In this document: in pieces, positions 1-11,876 of the stretch
Layout: the number at the start of each line of letters is the position of its first letter
How positions within the stretch are numbered: position 1 is the first letter of the stretch
Source of the DNA: Torymus aiolomorphi
Lineage: Eukaryota > Arthropoda > Insecta > Hymenoptera > Torymidae
Assembly (NCBI GenBank): GCA_036365515.1
Contig: CM070873.1
Location: forward strand, 21,131,257-21,195,256
Direction: 5' to 3'
Length of the DNA: 64,000 nucleotides
Position numbers and translations under genes: made by a program
The notes under the pieces: generated by a model
Told to the model about the DNA's origin: nothing
Databases searched by the model: none
What the model saw: the letters and a program-made list of their open reading frames with translations, nothing else

Positions 1-2
1 TT

Positions 3-1985
3 GAAAAATGTTTCAAAAATGTTTCTAATACACATATTCCGACCGATGTCGCTGAAATCGTTTCTCTGGGTCGCAATTTCGCATTTACACAACACAACAT
101 GCAGAAATCGATTGTTTTTAACACCATAAAAAACGTAGAATCAATGTTTATTTCTTCACAACTCAATACCGATGACAAAAATAAAATTAGACAAGATATA
201 GTGAAAGCTATAAAGTTTCAAAATAATTGTAAACAACCAACGAAAAATAGTGACTTATCTTTACTTAAGAAAATCAAAACCGCTCAAAAATTTATTAACG
301 ATAACAAAAATATATTCTTTACACAATCTGATAAAGGCAATGTTACCGTGTGCTTAGAGAAATCTGACTATATGGAAAAAATGAATAGTTTATTGAATGA
401 TAATAAGGTGTACAGAGAAATAAAAAGAAAACCGTTAAATACATTACAAAATAATGTCTATAGGATTCTGAAAAATCTGAATGATAACAACTTTCTAAAA
501 CAAAAATATCATAATATACAACTTACGCAGACAAACACATCTCTTGCTAAATGTTATGGATTACCAAAAATCCATAAACCAAAACTATCCTTTAGACCGA
601 TAATTTCAACTGTGAACAGCCCTACACATTTCTTAGCAAAAATAATTTATGAAAACCTCAAAACATGTTTCCCTCTTCCTAAATCACACATAGATAACAG
701 TTTTGATCTAATTAATAAAATTACGAATATAAAAATTCCAGATAACTACATACTGATATCTTTAGATGTGGTTTCACTTTTTACAAATATCTCTGTAGAC
801 CTTGTTATCCAGAGTTTGGAAAAACGAGCGCAGTATATTCTCAACAATTGTAAAATACCGTTCGGTGATATTATTTCTTGTACCAAATTTTTATTTGAAA
901 ATGTATTTTTTACTTTTAATAACAAATATTACCAACAAATTTTTGGGACACCTATGGGTTCTCCAATCTCTCCGTTTTTTGCTGATCTAGTCATGGAAGA
1001 TTTAGAAATTGCTTGTTGGAAGAAACTAAAAACAGAATTCAACATAATACCTATGTTCTATTTTCGATATGTTGATGATTCGATTTGTTGTATCAAAAAA
1101 GACGATATTCATGTATTGAATCAATGTTTTAACAATTTTGATCCCAACCTTAAGTTTACTTATGAAATTGAAATTAATAACAATATTAACTTTTTGGACG
1201 TGTCTCTCATTAAACAGGATGGTAATATTATCACTGACTGGTATTCAAAATCGATGTCATCTAATAGAACTTTAAACTACTACAGCAACCACCCGATATC
1301 ATTAAAAAAGAATATAGTTTTTAACTTGATTGATAGAGCTATACTTTTATCAGATAAACGTTTTCATAATAGAAATATATTGCGGGTTAAAAATATACTT
1401 AAAGAGAACTCATATCCACCAGAGTTTATTGACAAACATATAAGATCTAGACTATTTAAAATTCGTTTTCAAAATAAAAGAAACAGTCCTGTAAATACTA
1501 ACCGACACAACATTAAATTATCACTTCCATTTTATTCAAAATTTTACAACAATTGTTCAAAATTTTTACGGAAATACAATATTGTAACGATCCCAAATAT
1601 AGTTAATAAATTCTCAAAACTAGTTGTTCTTGGCAAAGATAAAACCAACAAACTCGAGCAAACGAATGTGGTTTATGAGTTCTCTTGTAAAGATTGCAAT
1701 GCACGGTACATAGGCGAGACAAAACGTGCCCTAAATAAACGAATTGCCGAACATCGCAAGAATAATAATGATGAGTTGGTTGTCAATATACATAAAAATG
1801 AATATAATCATGAATTTGATTTTGAAGCAGTAACAATTAGAGATATTGAAAATAACTATAATAAAAGACTTATTTCTGAAATGTTATTTATTAACAGTAC
1901 ACCAAATACAATAAACAAAAAAGAAGATACACAGAATCTCAGTAGAGAATACAAATCTATCTTTAAGCTGTTACATAAAAAGTAA
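3..1985 (+). CDS. Penelope-like element reverse transcriptase with C-terminal GIY-YIG endonuclease (5' end outside window)
   Basis: The frame is open from the window edge, so the first internal methionine (base 99) is probably not the real start; the upstream codons read in frame with residues such as SLGRNFAF, typical of the region before the RT domain. Counting from that methionine, the RT core holds a YGLPKIHKP block near residue 155, a TPMGSPISP block near 288 and the catalytic FRYVDDS at 322-328. The last 100 residues hold a GIY-YIG-type nuclease (VVYEFSCKDC, then RYIGETKR). RT plus GIY-YIG in one chain is the hallmark of Penelope-like retroelements, in which the nuclease nicks the target and the RT copies the RNA. 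No stop interrupts the visible 660 codons, so this copy is young or still constrained. It is followed by a hammerhead-like tail, as expected of the family. Confidence 0.92.
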   Translation, partial: EKCFKNVSNTHIPTDVAEIVSLGRNFAFTQHNMQKSIVFNTIKNVESMFISSQLNTDDKNKIRQDIVKAIKFQNNCKQPTKNSDLSLLKKIKTAQKFINDNKNIFFTQSDKGNVTVCLEKSDYMEKMNSLLNDNKVYREIKRKPLNTLQNNVYRILKNLNDNNFLKQKYHNIQLTQTNTSLAKCYGLPKIHKPKLSFRPIISTVNSPTHFLAKIIYENLKTCFPLPKSHIDNSFDLINKITNIKIPDNYILISLDVVSLFTNISVDLVIQSLEKRAQYILNNCKIPFGDIISCTKFLFENVFFTFNNKYYQQIFGTPMGSPISPFFADLVMEDLEIACWKKLKTEFNIIPMFYFRYVDDSICCIKKDDIHVLNQCFNNFDPNLKFTYEIEINNNINFLDVSLIKQDGNIITDWYSKSMSSNRTLNYYSNHPISLKKNIVFNLIDRAILLSDKRFHNRNILRVKNILKENSYPPEFIDKHIRSRLFKIRFQNKRNSPVNTNRHNIKLSLPFYSKFYNNCSKFLRKYNIVTIPNIVNKFSKLVVLGKDKTNKLEQTNVVYEFSCKDCNARYIGETKRALNKRIAEHRKNNNDELVVNIHKNEYNHEFDFEAVTIRDIENNYNKRLISEMLFINSTPNTINKKEDTQNLSREYKSIFKLLHKK

Positions 1986-2216
1986 AGTATATTCTCGATC
2001 TAATTCAAAATTTGTTATTGTTTACGTTTTGGTAGGAAGCCAATATATATATATAAGTCATGTTGCTATGTACTTTCACATTACTCGACGGATCGCTGTG
2101 CGATAACTTAGGTAATTCGTTTCGCATTTTTTTTTAAATTTTTTCAACCATTGTAAGTTAAGACTAGCGTGAGCTCATTCTGTTAATTATATTATTATAT
2201 ATTTTTTTTAATAAAG

Positions 2217-2242
2217 CCTGAAGAGGTCGACAAACCCGTCGA

Positions 2243-2250
<8 letters not shown>
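2217..2250 (+). ncRNA. Hammerhead-like core in Penelope 3' tail
   Basis: About 230 bases after the stop codon lies CTGAAGA, a perfect 6-bp stem (GTCGAC twice, 2226-2231 with 2238-2243) around a six-base loop, then GAAACG. This follows the hammerhead order CUGANGA, stem II, GAAA. Penelope-like elements are known to carry minimal hammerhead motifs in their terminal repeats. Position 7 is the tolerated variable base. I could not assign stem III and the cleavage site with confidence, so activity is open. Confidence 0.6.
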
Positions 2251-3558
<1,308 letters not shown>

Positions 3559-3679
3559 TGAGTCCTTGATATTAACGGTCGTGCTGTCCAGGGAGTCAGG
3601 GTGGTAAATGACAACCATATGTACTTTATTTCCTTGTCCTAACTCCTTGGACAGCATGACCGTTAATATCAAGGACTCA
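3559..3679. mobile_element. Short foldback MITE-like element
   Basis: TGAGTCCTTGATATTAACGG at the left end is matched by its reverse complement at the right end, giving arms of about 38 bp with few mismatches in a 121-bp unit. The core between the arms is unique. It sits between two copies of the diverged AT-rich direct repeat. No target duplication could be fixed. Confidence 0.6.
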
Positions 3680-4205
3680 AAAAAAAAGCCTAAATGATTA
3701 AGAAAAAAGGAGTTTATAAATAGTAAAGTAAATTTAGAAAAAAATGCATTTAAAAATAAAAATTTATTTATATCTTAAGTGATCTATGCGGATAAGTGAA
3801 CTGTGTAGAATGGACATGCATAAAAGTAATAAAAAGATTTCTCTGTGTATAATATAAAAATATATAATTTGCGACATAACTTGTGAAAAGTAAAACCATG
3901 ATTCTCATCAGTAAATTAAGTCTAAGATGGGCTTTTGCGTCAGAGCAATACACGTTTCAAAAGTGTTATGTTATGTTTCTGAAATTTAAGTTAAATGTAT
4001 AATTGAAGCTGGTTTCATACACGTAACTTAATGATAATTAATAACATTGTCTAAAACTTAACTTAATACAAAAAAATTATTAAAATTCTATTACATTTAT
4101 ATCTGAAATATCTTTGTTTTTTTTTAGCAAATGTATTTGTATAATATCATTACTTACATATTTTTAAAATTCTGTAACAATTGTAACTTAAACCTTTTTT
4201 AAATT
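3680..4205. other. AT-rich, gene-free
   Basis: The third copy of the diverged direct repeat lies near 3695-3810; after it I see only AT-rich sequence with no frame, splice pattern or repeat I can name. Confidence 0.5.
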
Positions 4206-4451
4206 TCTAAATATGTTGTAAGCGCTCGTGGTGCTATCTTAATAGTTTTGAATTTTTAATCGGACTTCAACGAGCAAATCTCTTATGCGTTAGTCGAATG
4301 TCTATTCTCAAATCGAGAAAAGTAGCTTTTGTTTAAGCTTCCTCCTCTCTCGATAAGAATTTTTTGACAAACGGCGACACACATAAGAGAAAATTTTTTT
4401 TTTTTTTTTTAAATGAATAACTATTAATTTCGGAATAAAATATAATATAGG

Positions 4452-4518
4452 GGAGTTTCGTCCTTGTCGTACTTGGTGGACTCGTCAGGAAGACCCAAGT
4501 AGACATATCTTCGACTCC
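4452..4518 (-). ncRNA. Type III hammerhead ribozyme, canonical core
   Basis: Read on the minus strand: stem III GGAG with UC at the cleavage site, stem I GAAGA/UCUUC, CUGACGA, stem II GUCC/GGAC, GAAA, then CUCC closing stem III. All conserved core positions are present. Loop I contains UACUUGG (plus-strand 4495-4501) and loop II contains CCAAGUA (4470-4476), which are perfectly complementary over 7 bases. That predicts the loop-loop contact that stabilises natural hammerheads. Cleavage is predicted after the C paired with plus-strand base 4513. Core and folding are read directly from the sequence; activity is inferred. Confidence 0.88.
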
Positions 4519-5064
4519 AAAATAATGAAATTACTGTGAATTCTTATAGTGTGTAAGTTGTAATTTTATATGTGGATTTGAAAAATTGGTTGCCATCTAG
4601 TGTTAAAAGGTTGGAACTAAGATTATACAAGGAAAGGCATTTTAGTGTCCGAATGCCATTTGATTCTAAATATGTTGTAAGCGCTCGTGGTGCTATCTTA
4701 ATAGTTTTGAATTTTTAATCGGACTTCAACGAGCAAATCTCTTATGCGTTAGTTTGTCAAAAAATTCTTATCGAGAGAGGAGGAAGCTTAAACAAAAGCT
4801 ACTTTTCTCGATTTGAGAATAGACATTCGACTAACGCATAAGAGATTTGCTCGTTGAAGTCCGATTAAAAATTCAAAACTATTAAGATAGCACCACGAGC
4901 GCTTACAACATATTTAGAATCAAATGGCATTCGGACACTAAAATGCCTTTCCTTGTATAATCTTAGTTCCAACCTTTTAACACTAGATGGCAACCAATTT
5001 TTCAAATCCACATATAAAATTACAACTTACACACTATAAGAATTCACAGTAATTTCATTATTTT

Positions 5065-5131
5065 GGAGTCGAAGATATGTCTACTTGGGTCTTCCTGACG
5101 AGTCCACCAAGTACGACAAGGACAAAACTCC
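5065..5131 (+). ncRNA. Type III hammerhead ribozyme copy with core mutation
   Basis: This is the same ribozyme in the inverted monomer: GGAGTC (5065-5070), GAAGA/TCTTC stem I, CTGACGA (5095-5101), GTCC/GGAC stem II and CTCC closing stem III. The invariant GAAA has become AAAA at 5124, the catalytic G12 position. The 7-base loop-loop complement (5082-5088 with 5107-5113) is intact. Loss of G12 is known to abolish or strongly reduce cleavage, so this copy is predicted inactive. Confidence 0.85.
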
Positions 5132-5253
5132 CCTATATTATATTTTATTCCGAAATTAATAGTTATTCATTTTAAAAAAAAAAAAAAAAAAATTTTTTCT
5201 CTTATGTGTGTCGCCGTTTGTCAAAAAATTCTTATCGAGAGAGGAGGAAGCTT

Positions 5254-5716
5254 AAGGCCATGTGATACTCAAATGAAAATCCCTACCTTACCGATATGTC
5301 GGTAACAGACTGTATATTGAGTAATAATTAAATTATGAATAATTTTTTTAACAAAAACGCTCTGTCAGGCGCTCGGGAATTCTTCGAAGATGATTATGTC
5401 AAAGTTTCACAATTGAAATAATAACTGTCATCGAGTTATTTAGTTTTTAGTCATATTTTTTAGCTAAAAATTGAATAACAGCTCGAATATACATCGGATT
5501 TGCGTGAAATTTAACACATATGCTTGTTGTATCATTTGCGAGCGCCTGACAGTCTTCTTTTTTTGAAAGTCGCCAAACAGTATTATTTTATTTTTTTACA
5601 TAAATAAACTTCCGACACTAAGTTGTGAGGTTGGCATCACTTCTATATCACTATCGTAAAATGGCAGACAGTAAGGCATACCAACCTTTTTCACGCGATG
5701 TATTTGTTTACGTTGT
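5254..5716. other. Gene-free AT-rich stretch
   Basis: No coding frame or structured repeat was found. The first 20 bases (TTAAGGCCATGTGATACTCA) resemble the reverse complement of sequence flanking the foldback at 22.1 kb, so this may be a shared repeat edge. Confidence 0.4.
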
Positions 5717-6315
5717 ATTGTTTTCGGAAATGGCAGTAGATGGCGCTATGACTACCATTTGGAAAATAAAATTATAAATTATATGATAAAATGATAATTA
5801 AAGTAAAATAGAATTGAAAAACTTTAGCTTTGCAAATTATCTGATTATTGTTGTGCGATATACATATACATATATCTAAACGATAGAATAGCGATGAATT
5901 GCGTTCATAACCTCAAAATCATCATGTGATAATGTTTTGAATATGATATTGTTTTCGGTAATGGCAGTAGATGGCGCTATGACTACCATTTGGAAAATAA
6001 AATTATAAATTATATGATAAAATGATAATTAAAGTAAAATAGAATTGAAAAACTTCAGCTTTGCAAATTATCTGATTATTGTTGTGCGATATACATATAC
6101 ATATATCTAAATGATAGAATAGCGATGAATTGCGTTCATAACCTCAAAATCATCATGTGATAATGTTTTGAATATGAATCTTTTATAAGAGGAGGAACAA
6201 TGTTTTTCTCTGCATATTTGTACAGAAATATTATGATATAAGTAAATCGAAACGATATAATAGCGATGAATTGCGTTAATAACCTCAAAAACAATATCTG
6301 ATGTTTTGAATACAA
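5717..6315. repeat. Tandem ~236-bp repeat, 2.3 copies
   Basis: TTGTTTTCGGAAATGGCAGT begins a unit that is repeated almost exactly about 236 bp later, near 5953. A third, partial and diverged copy (AGCGATGAATTGCGTT and following) lies near 6255. No open frame is shared by the copies. Confidence 0.85.
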
Positions 6316-6429
6316 ATATTATAGCTGAAATAATACATCTACTTTCAAACCTAATTTACAAATATTTGATTCTTTATAATAACCATTAACTTATAACAGT
6401 ATAAACTATTGTTTTTCACATACTTATGA

Positions 6430-7960
6430 GGAAATACGGGTCCGCGAAAATTTTTGTAAATAGCCTATAAAGGAGTTTTCACTGAGAAAGTTATTATTGT
6501 GGAGAGAATTCCCGATCAAACCAAGCTTCTCAAGTAATATTTATTATATTTTGTAACAAATAGAAATATGTAAATTATTAAACAATTTTTTTCCGCGCGA
6601 TTTTGCGAAATGCGCATGCACGACATTATTTGTAAAAAGCTTATGAAAGGGTTTTGATTGCGGAGTTATGATTTCAGAGTTATGATTGCGGAACGATTTC
6701 CCAAAGAAATCAAAGCTTCTCAAATAATATTTGTTATATCTTGTAACAAATACGAATTTATACATTATTAAACAATTTTTTTCCACGCGATTTTTCGAAA
6801 TACGTCTGCGCGACATTTTTTGTAAAGAGCTTATGAAGGGGTTTTCCTACATAGCTATGATTGCCAAACGATTTCCCCAAGAAATCAAAGCTTCACAAGT
6901 AATATTTGTTGTATCTTATAACAAATACAAATTTATAAATTATTAAACAATTTTTTTCCCTACGCGATTTTTCGAAATACGTGTGAGCGAAATTTTTTGT
7001 AAAGAGCTTATGAAGGGGTTTTCCTACATAGCTATGATTACCGAACGATTTCCCGAAGAAATCAAAGCTTCACAAGTAATATTTGTTATCCTTGTAACAA
7101 ATACAAACTTATAAATTTTTAAACAATTTTTTTCCACGCGATTTTCCGAAATACGTGTGCGCGAAATTTTTGTAAAGAGCTTATGAAGGGATTTTCCTAC
7201 ATAGCTATGATTGCCGAACGATTTCCCGAAGAAATCAAAGCTTCACAAGTAATATTTGTTATACCTTGTAACAAATACAAATTTATAAATTTTTAAACAA
7301 TTTTTTTCCACGCAATTTTGAGAAATGCGCATGCGCGACATTTGTTGTAAAGAGCTTATGAAGGGGTTTTCGTACAGAGTTGTGATTGCCGAACGATTTC
7401 CCAATGACATCAAAGCTTCTAAAGTTACATTTGTTATATCTTGTAATAAATACAAATTTATAAATTATCAGACAATTTTTTTCCACGTAATTTTGCGAAA
7501 CACGCATGCACGACATTTTTTGTAAAGAGATTATGAAAGGGTTTTCGTTCAGAGTTATGATTGCGGAACGATTTCCCGAAGAAATCGAAGCTTCACAAGT
7601 AATATTTGTTATATCTTGTAACAAATACGAATTTATAAATTATTAAACAATTTTTTCCGCGTGATTTTTCGAAATACGTTATGCGACATTTTTTGTAAAG
7701 AGCTTACGAAGGGGTTTTCGTATAGAGTTATGATTGTCGAACGGTTTCCCAATGACATCAAAGCTTCTTAAGTAATATTTATTATATCTTGGAACAAATA
7801 CACATTATTTATAAATTATTAAACAATTTTTTTCCACGCGATTTTCCGAAATACGTGTGCGCGACATTTTTTGTGAAGAGCTTATGAAGGGGTTTCCTTC
7901 ATAGCGATGATTGCGGAACGATTTCGTAATGACATCAAAGCTTCTTAAGTAATATTTATT
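6430..7960 (+). repeat. Satellite array, ~175-bp monomer, about 9 units (orientation A)
   Basis: The box GCGACATTTTTTGTAAAGAG recurs near 6443, 6618, 6808, 6986, 7159, 7334, 7509, 7682 and 7861, at spacings of 173-190 bp. Between boxes the monomers share TATGAAGGGGTTTT, GAACGATTTCCC, AAATCAAAGCTTC and a run ending AAACAATTTTTTTCC, with obvious divergence. Several short frames in the array are by-products of the repeat. The reverse complement of the box defines the 17-20 kb array. Confidence 0.9.
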
Positions 7961-8218
7961 AGGCACGACCGCTACTCGGGAGAGCCTTATAATTTCACCA
8001 GAGTGAAAATTGTAAGAATACAAATACCGAATATTTCATGTGTAAAAACCATTTTCCACTCAGAATAAGTGCGTTATGTATGTCTGTACGTCCGTATGTG
8101 CGCAAGTTACTCCATTATCTCAATGAATTTTCAATAGATTTCATCAGGATTGCGCGAAACACTCATCTAATTACACCTAAGTGACAGTTCTCTAGCGAGA
8201 ACAATCGATAAAAAAATT
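7961..8218. other. Spacer between arrays
   Basis: The satellite stops at a GC-richer word (GGCACGACCGCTACTCGG). After it comes a stretch with GTATGTCTGTACGTCCGTATG, a pattern common in insect repeats. Nothing codes. Confidence 0.4.
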
Positions 8219-9056
8219 TGATATATTTCCTTTCTTTCGTACATTTATCTAAATATTTCCTTTCTTACGTGCATACTTATCTAAAAAATAACAGACTCAC
8301 TATTAGAAAGCAATAATAGTCGGTGAAGTGGGAATATTACGATAAAATAACACGATTTAACCTCTTTTATTTCAAAATATAAATATTCGTAATTACTTAG
8401 AAAAACGTTTACTTATTGCGTAGGGCCATCGCTATATACCCATTGTAGGCGAGAGACACGATCGTATCTCGCCAGAAATGTGCGATGTGAGCAGGCGAGG
8501 CTACAGGAGTCGCGGCGCGCTATACGTCTCGTCTGCTGTGATGGAAGTAAATACCATTGACCCGTATGATAACGAGGATAGTTTTCATCGAACCAGATGT
8601 TGCCTATAATTGTATTTCATTTTCTAATTTTTATCTGAGAAATTCTATTCAGAGGAATTTTTGGTTATTGAGGAGCATCCGTAATATACGATGATGAACT
8701 TGTATTGCCAAAGGCAGCCCTATCGAAATATTCCCTTTCTTTCGTACATTTATCTAAATATTTCCTTTCTTACGTGCAGACTTATCTAAAAAAATATTAG
8801 ACTCACTATTAGAAAGCAATAATAGTCGGTGAAGTGGGAGTATTACGATACAATAACACGATTTAACCTCTTTTATTTCAAAATATAACAAAATACGATA
8901 AAATAACACGATTTAACCTCTTTTATTTCAAAATATAAATATTCGTAAATACTTAGCAAAACATGCAGTTATTGCGTAGGGCTATCGCTATATACCCATT
9001 GTAGGCGAGAGACACGATCGTATCTCGCCAGAAATGTGCGATGTGAGCTGGCGAGG

Positions 9057-9107
9057 CTACGGGAGTCGCGCCCGTCCCGCAACGCCGGACGGGCGCGACT
9101 CCCGTAG
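9057..9107. other. GC-rich perfect hairpin, 21-bp stem
   Basis: Bases 9057-9077 pair without mismatch with 9087-9107 around a 9-base loop. The stem starts CTACGGGAGTCGCG. It lies in an otherwise AT-rich tandem unit. The first unit (near 8505) has only a shortened remnant. Confidence 0.9.
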
Positions 9108-9606
9108 AGTAGCGGCGCGCTATACGTCTCGTCTGCTGTGATGGAAGTAAATACCATTGACCCCTATGATAACGAGGATGGTTTTCATCGAACCAGATGT
9201 TGCTTATAATTGTATTTCATTTTCTAATTTTTATCTGAGAAATTCCATTCAGAGGAATTTTTGGTTATTGAGGAGCATCCGTAATATACGATGATGAACT
9301 TGTATTGCCAAAGGCAGCCCTATCGAAATATTCCCTTTCTTTCGTACATTTATCTAAATATTTCCTTTCTTACGTGCAGACTTATCTAAAAAAATATTAG
9401 ACTCACTATTAGAAAGCAATAATAGTCGGTGAAGTGGGAGCATTACGATACAATAACACAATTTAACCTCTTTAATTTCAAAATATAAATATTCGTAAAT
9501 ACTTAGCCAAACAATCAGTTATTGCGTAGGACTATCGCTATATACCCATTGTAGGGGAGTGACACGTTCGTATCGCGCCACAAAAGTGCGATCTGACCGG
9601 GCGGGC

Positions 9607-9657
9607 CTACGGGTGTCGCTCCCGTCTCGCTGCACCCGACGGGAGCGACTCCCGTAG
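9607..9657. other. GC-rich hairpin, second unit, compensatory change
   Basis: Bases 9607-9626 pair with 9638-9657 with one T-T mismatch. Compared with the hairpin in the previous unit, one G-C pair has become T-A, with both sides changed (GTCGCGCCC to GTCGCTCCC, and GGGCGCGAC to GGGAGCGAC). Confidence 0.88.
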
Positions 9658-9837
9658 AGTAGCGGCGCGCTATAGGTCTCGTCTGCCGTGATGGAAGTAA
9701 ATACCATTGACCCCTATGATAACGAGGATGGTTTTCATCGAACCAGATGTTGCTTATAATTATATTTCAATTTCTAATTTTTATCTGAGAAATTCTATTC
9801 AGAGGAATTTTTGGTTATTGACGAGCATCCGTAATAT

Positions 9838-10810
9838 GGGAGCGTCTGCCAGAAACCAGCCAGCGGGCGCGCGGGACGCATTTTTCATGTAAAACACGCT
9901 CTGTTCAACTCGCTCGTAATCGTATTTTGAGTCTCTCAGAAAAAAACAAAAGACATATTTCGATAGATTTTTTCCTGCTCTTTCCAATGGTGCTATTCTT
10001 TTTACTCCCAAACACTTTCTTCTGGTCGGAAATTCGAGTGAAAAGTTCAGAATCATTTTTCTTAAAGTATAACATGTTGTTCTTCAAAATGCATAGCACC
10101 ATTCGAAAGTACAAATTAAAAGCTACAAACCTCTACATTTTAAAGTTGGAGAAACGTAGAGCTCAAAAGTAATAAGATTAAGAAGACAGCGGCGAGCAAA
10201 TTTTTTGCGCTGGACCCGAATGTGCTTTTATAAACGTAGTGCATATTTTCGTTGTTTCCTATTAAAAGCATTACACAATGTTTTATCAGTGCATCGTATG
10301 TTACGTTTTAAATATATTAATTTTTTATTTAAACCTTAATTCTTTTATTTTTATTTGCGATTATTTTTATTGGTCTTTTCACGATACTAATGTATAATAT
10401 ATATATACGCATACAGAGGCGCGTCCAAGAGCAGAACAGATTTCACGCGGCCGCTCGCCGCTGTGTTTTCAATCTTCTTACTTTTGAGCCCTTCATTTCT
10501 CCAATTTGAAAATGTAGGGTTTTGTAGCTTAAGACTTGTACTTTCGAATGGTCGTATGCATTTTGAAGAAAAACATGATATACTTTGAGAAAAATGTCTC
10601 TGAACTTTCAACTTGAATTTAAGACCAGAAGAAAAAGTTTCGGAGTAAAAACAATAGCACCGTTGGAAAGAGCAGGAAAAAAGCTATCGATATATATCTT
10701 GTTTTTTTCTGAGAGACTCAGAATACGATTACGAGCGAGTTGAACAGAGCGTGTTTTGCATGAAAAATGCGTCCCGCGCGCCCGCTGGCTGGTTTCTGGC
10801 GGACGCTCCC
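9838..10810. mobile_element. Foldback transposon with GGGAGCGTC ends (~370-bp TIRs), ATAT duplication
   Basis: GGGAGCGTCTGCCAGAAACC at the left end has its inverse at the right end, and similarity between the arms continues for several hundred bases. ATAT is duplicated at 9834-9837 and 10811-10814, and the neighbouring tandem units supply the empty site with a single ATAT. The element has no transposase and is non-autonomous. It is related to the larger element at 37.9-39.8 kb, sharing TCGATAGATTTTTTCCTGCT and CTTTCCAATGGTGCTAT inside the arms. The superfamily is not identified. Confidence 0.88.
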
Positions 10811-11136
10811 ATATACGATGATGAACTTGTATTGCCAATGGCAGCTCTATCGAAATATTCCCTTTCTTTGGTACATTTATCTAAATATTTCTTTCCTTGC
10901 GTGTATACTTATCTAAAAAAATATTAGACTCATTCACTATTAGAAAGCAATAATAGTCGGTGAAGTGGGAATATTACGATAAAATAACACGATTTACCTC
11001 TTTTATTTCAAAATATAAATATTCGTAAATACTTAGCAAAACATTTAGTTATTGCGTAGGGCTATCGCTATATACCCATTGTAGGGGAGAGACACGTTCG
11101 TATCGCGCCAGAAAAGTGCGATCTGAGCGGGCGAGC

Positions 11137-11182
11137 CTACGGGATTCGCTCCCGTCTCGCTGCACGGGAGCGACTTCCGTAG
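11137..11182. other. GC-rich hairpin, fourth unit
   Basis: Bases 11137-11155 pair with 11164-11182 with three adjacent mismatches near the outer end. The inner half keeps the T-A version of the variable pair seen in the second hairpin. Confidence 0.8.
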
Positions 11183-11298
11183 AGTAGCGGGGCGCTATAC
11201 GTCACGTCTACGGTGATGGAAGAAAATACCATTTACCCCTATCATAACGGCGATGGTTTTCATCGAACCAGATATTGCTTATAATTATATTTCAATTT

Positions 11299-11814
11299 CT
11301 AGTTTTTCTAGTATCACCGTAAAATTTCTAGTACCACCGTAGACCCGTTGCACAGAGTATAACATTTACTAAGTTTCTTTCAACTGCTCTTTCTTGGTTA
11401 CTAACCAGATGATCTAAGAAATCTTTAACTGAGCAGAGAGAGAGAGAACGCAGGAGTTCTTTTTATGCCGATTGGGACTGTAGGTACCTTGCCCCAGAAC
11501 AGACAATACTATTTCTTAAATTATTTTTCCCACGAAGCGTCCATGCCTACAATAATTAAATAAAATAAATAATAATAAAAAAATAAATAAAATAGGTACG
11601 CTTTCGGAAAATCAATAGAGTTAGACGAAAAGTATAATGAGCTGACTAATTCGATAACCACAAACACGAAAAATGTTCAATTGAAATCTTCGAGTCTACG
11701 GTGAACGGACGAACCACCATAGACCCACGGCACACAGTTTAACGTTTACTGCGTTTACTTTCGACTGCTCTTGCTTGTTTACTAATCAGATGATCTAAAA
11801 AAATCTTTAGCCGA

Positions 11815-11876
<62 letters not shown>

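Larger units (their letters stand above)
4206..5253. repeat. Hammerhead-bearing ~460-bp repeat, about 1.2 monomers on each side of an inversion
   Basis: The monomer starting TCTAAATATGTTGTAAGCGC at 4206 starts again at 4665, a direct period of 459 bp. At about 4753 the sequence turns round: the reverse complement of the same monomer runs to about 5253, and its opening word TTTGTCAAAAAATTC recurs at 4753 and 5217 (464 bp apart). So tandem monomers meet head-on. Each orientation contains one full hammerhead ribozyme. There is no coding frame. This resembles hammerhead satellites and retrozyme-type repeats known from other animals. Which family it belongs to is not determined. Confidence 0.85.
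8219..11298. repeat. Tandem ~553-bp array, 4 copies, one interrupted by a transposon
   Basis: The marker TTATTGCGTAGGGC recurs at about 8413, 8969, 9519 and 11049. The intervals are 556, 550 and 1530 bp; the last becomes about 552 once the inserted foldback element and its duplication are removed. Units share TTCCTTTCTTACGTGCA, AATAATAGTCGGTGAAGTGG and TGATAACGAGGATGG. Three of four carry a GC-rich hairpin at the same place. Confidence 0.9.

Noticed and set aside
6430..7960. CRISPR-like regular repeats
   Set aside because: Monomers are adjacent ~175-bp satellites without unique spacers, and the genome is eukaryotic.
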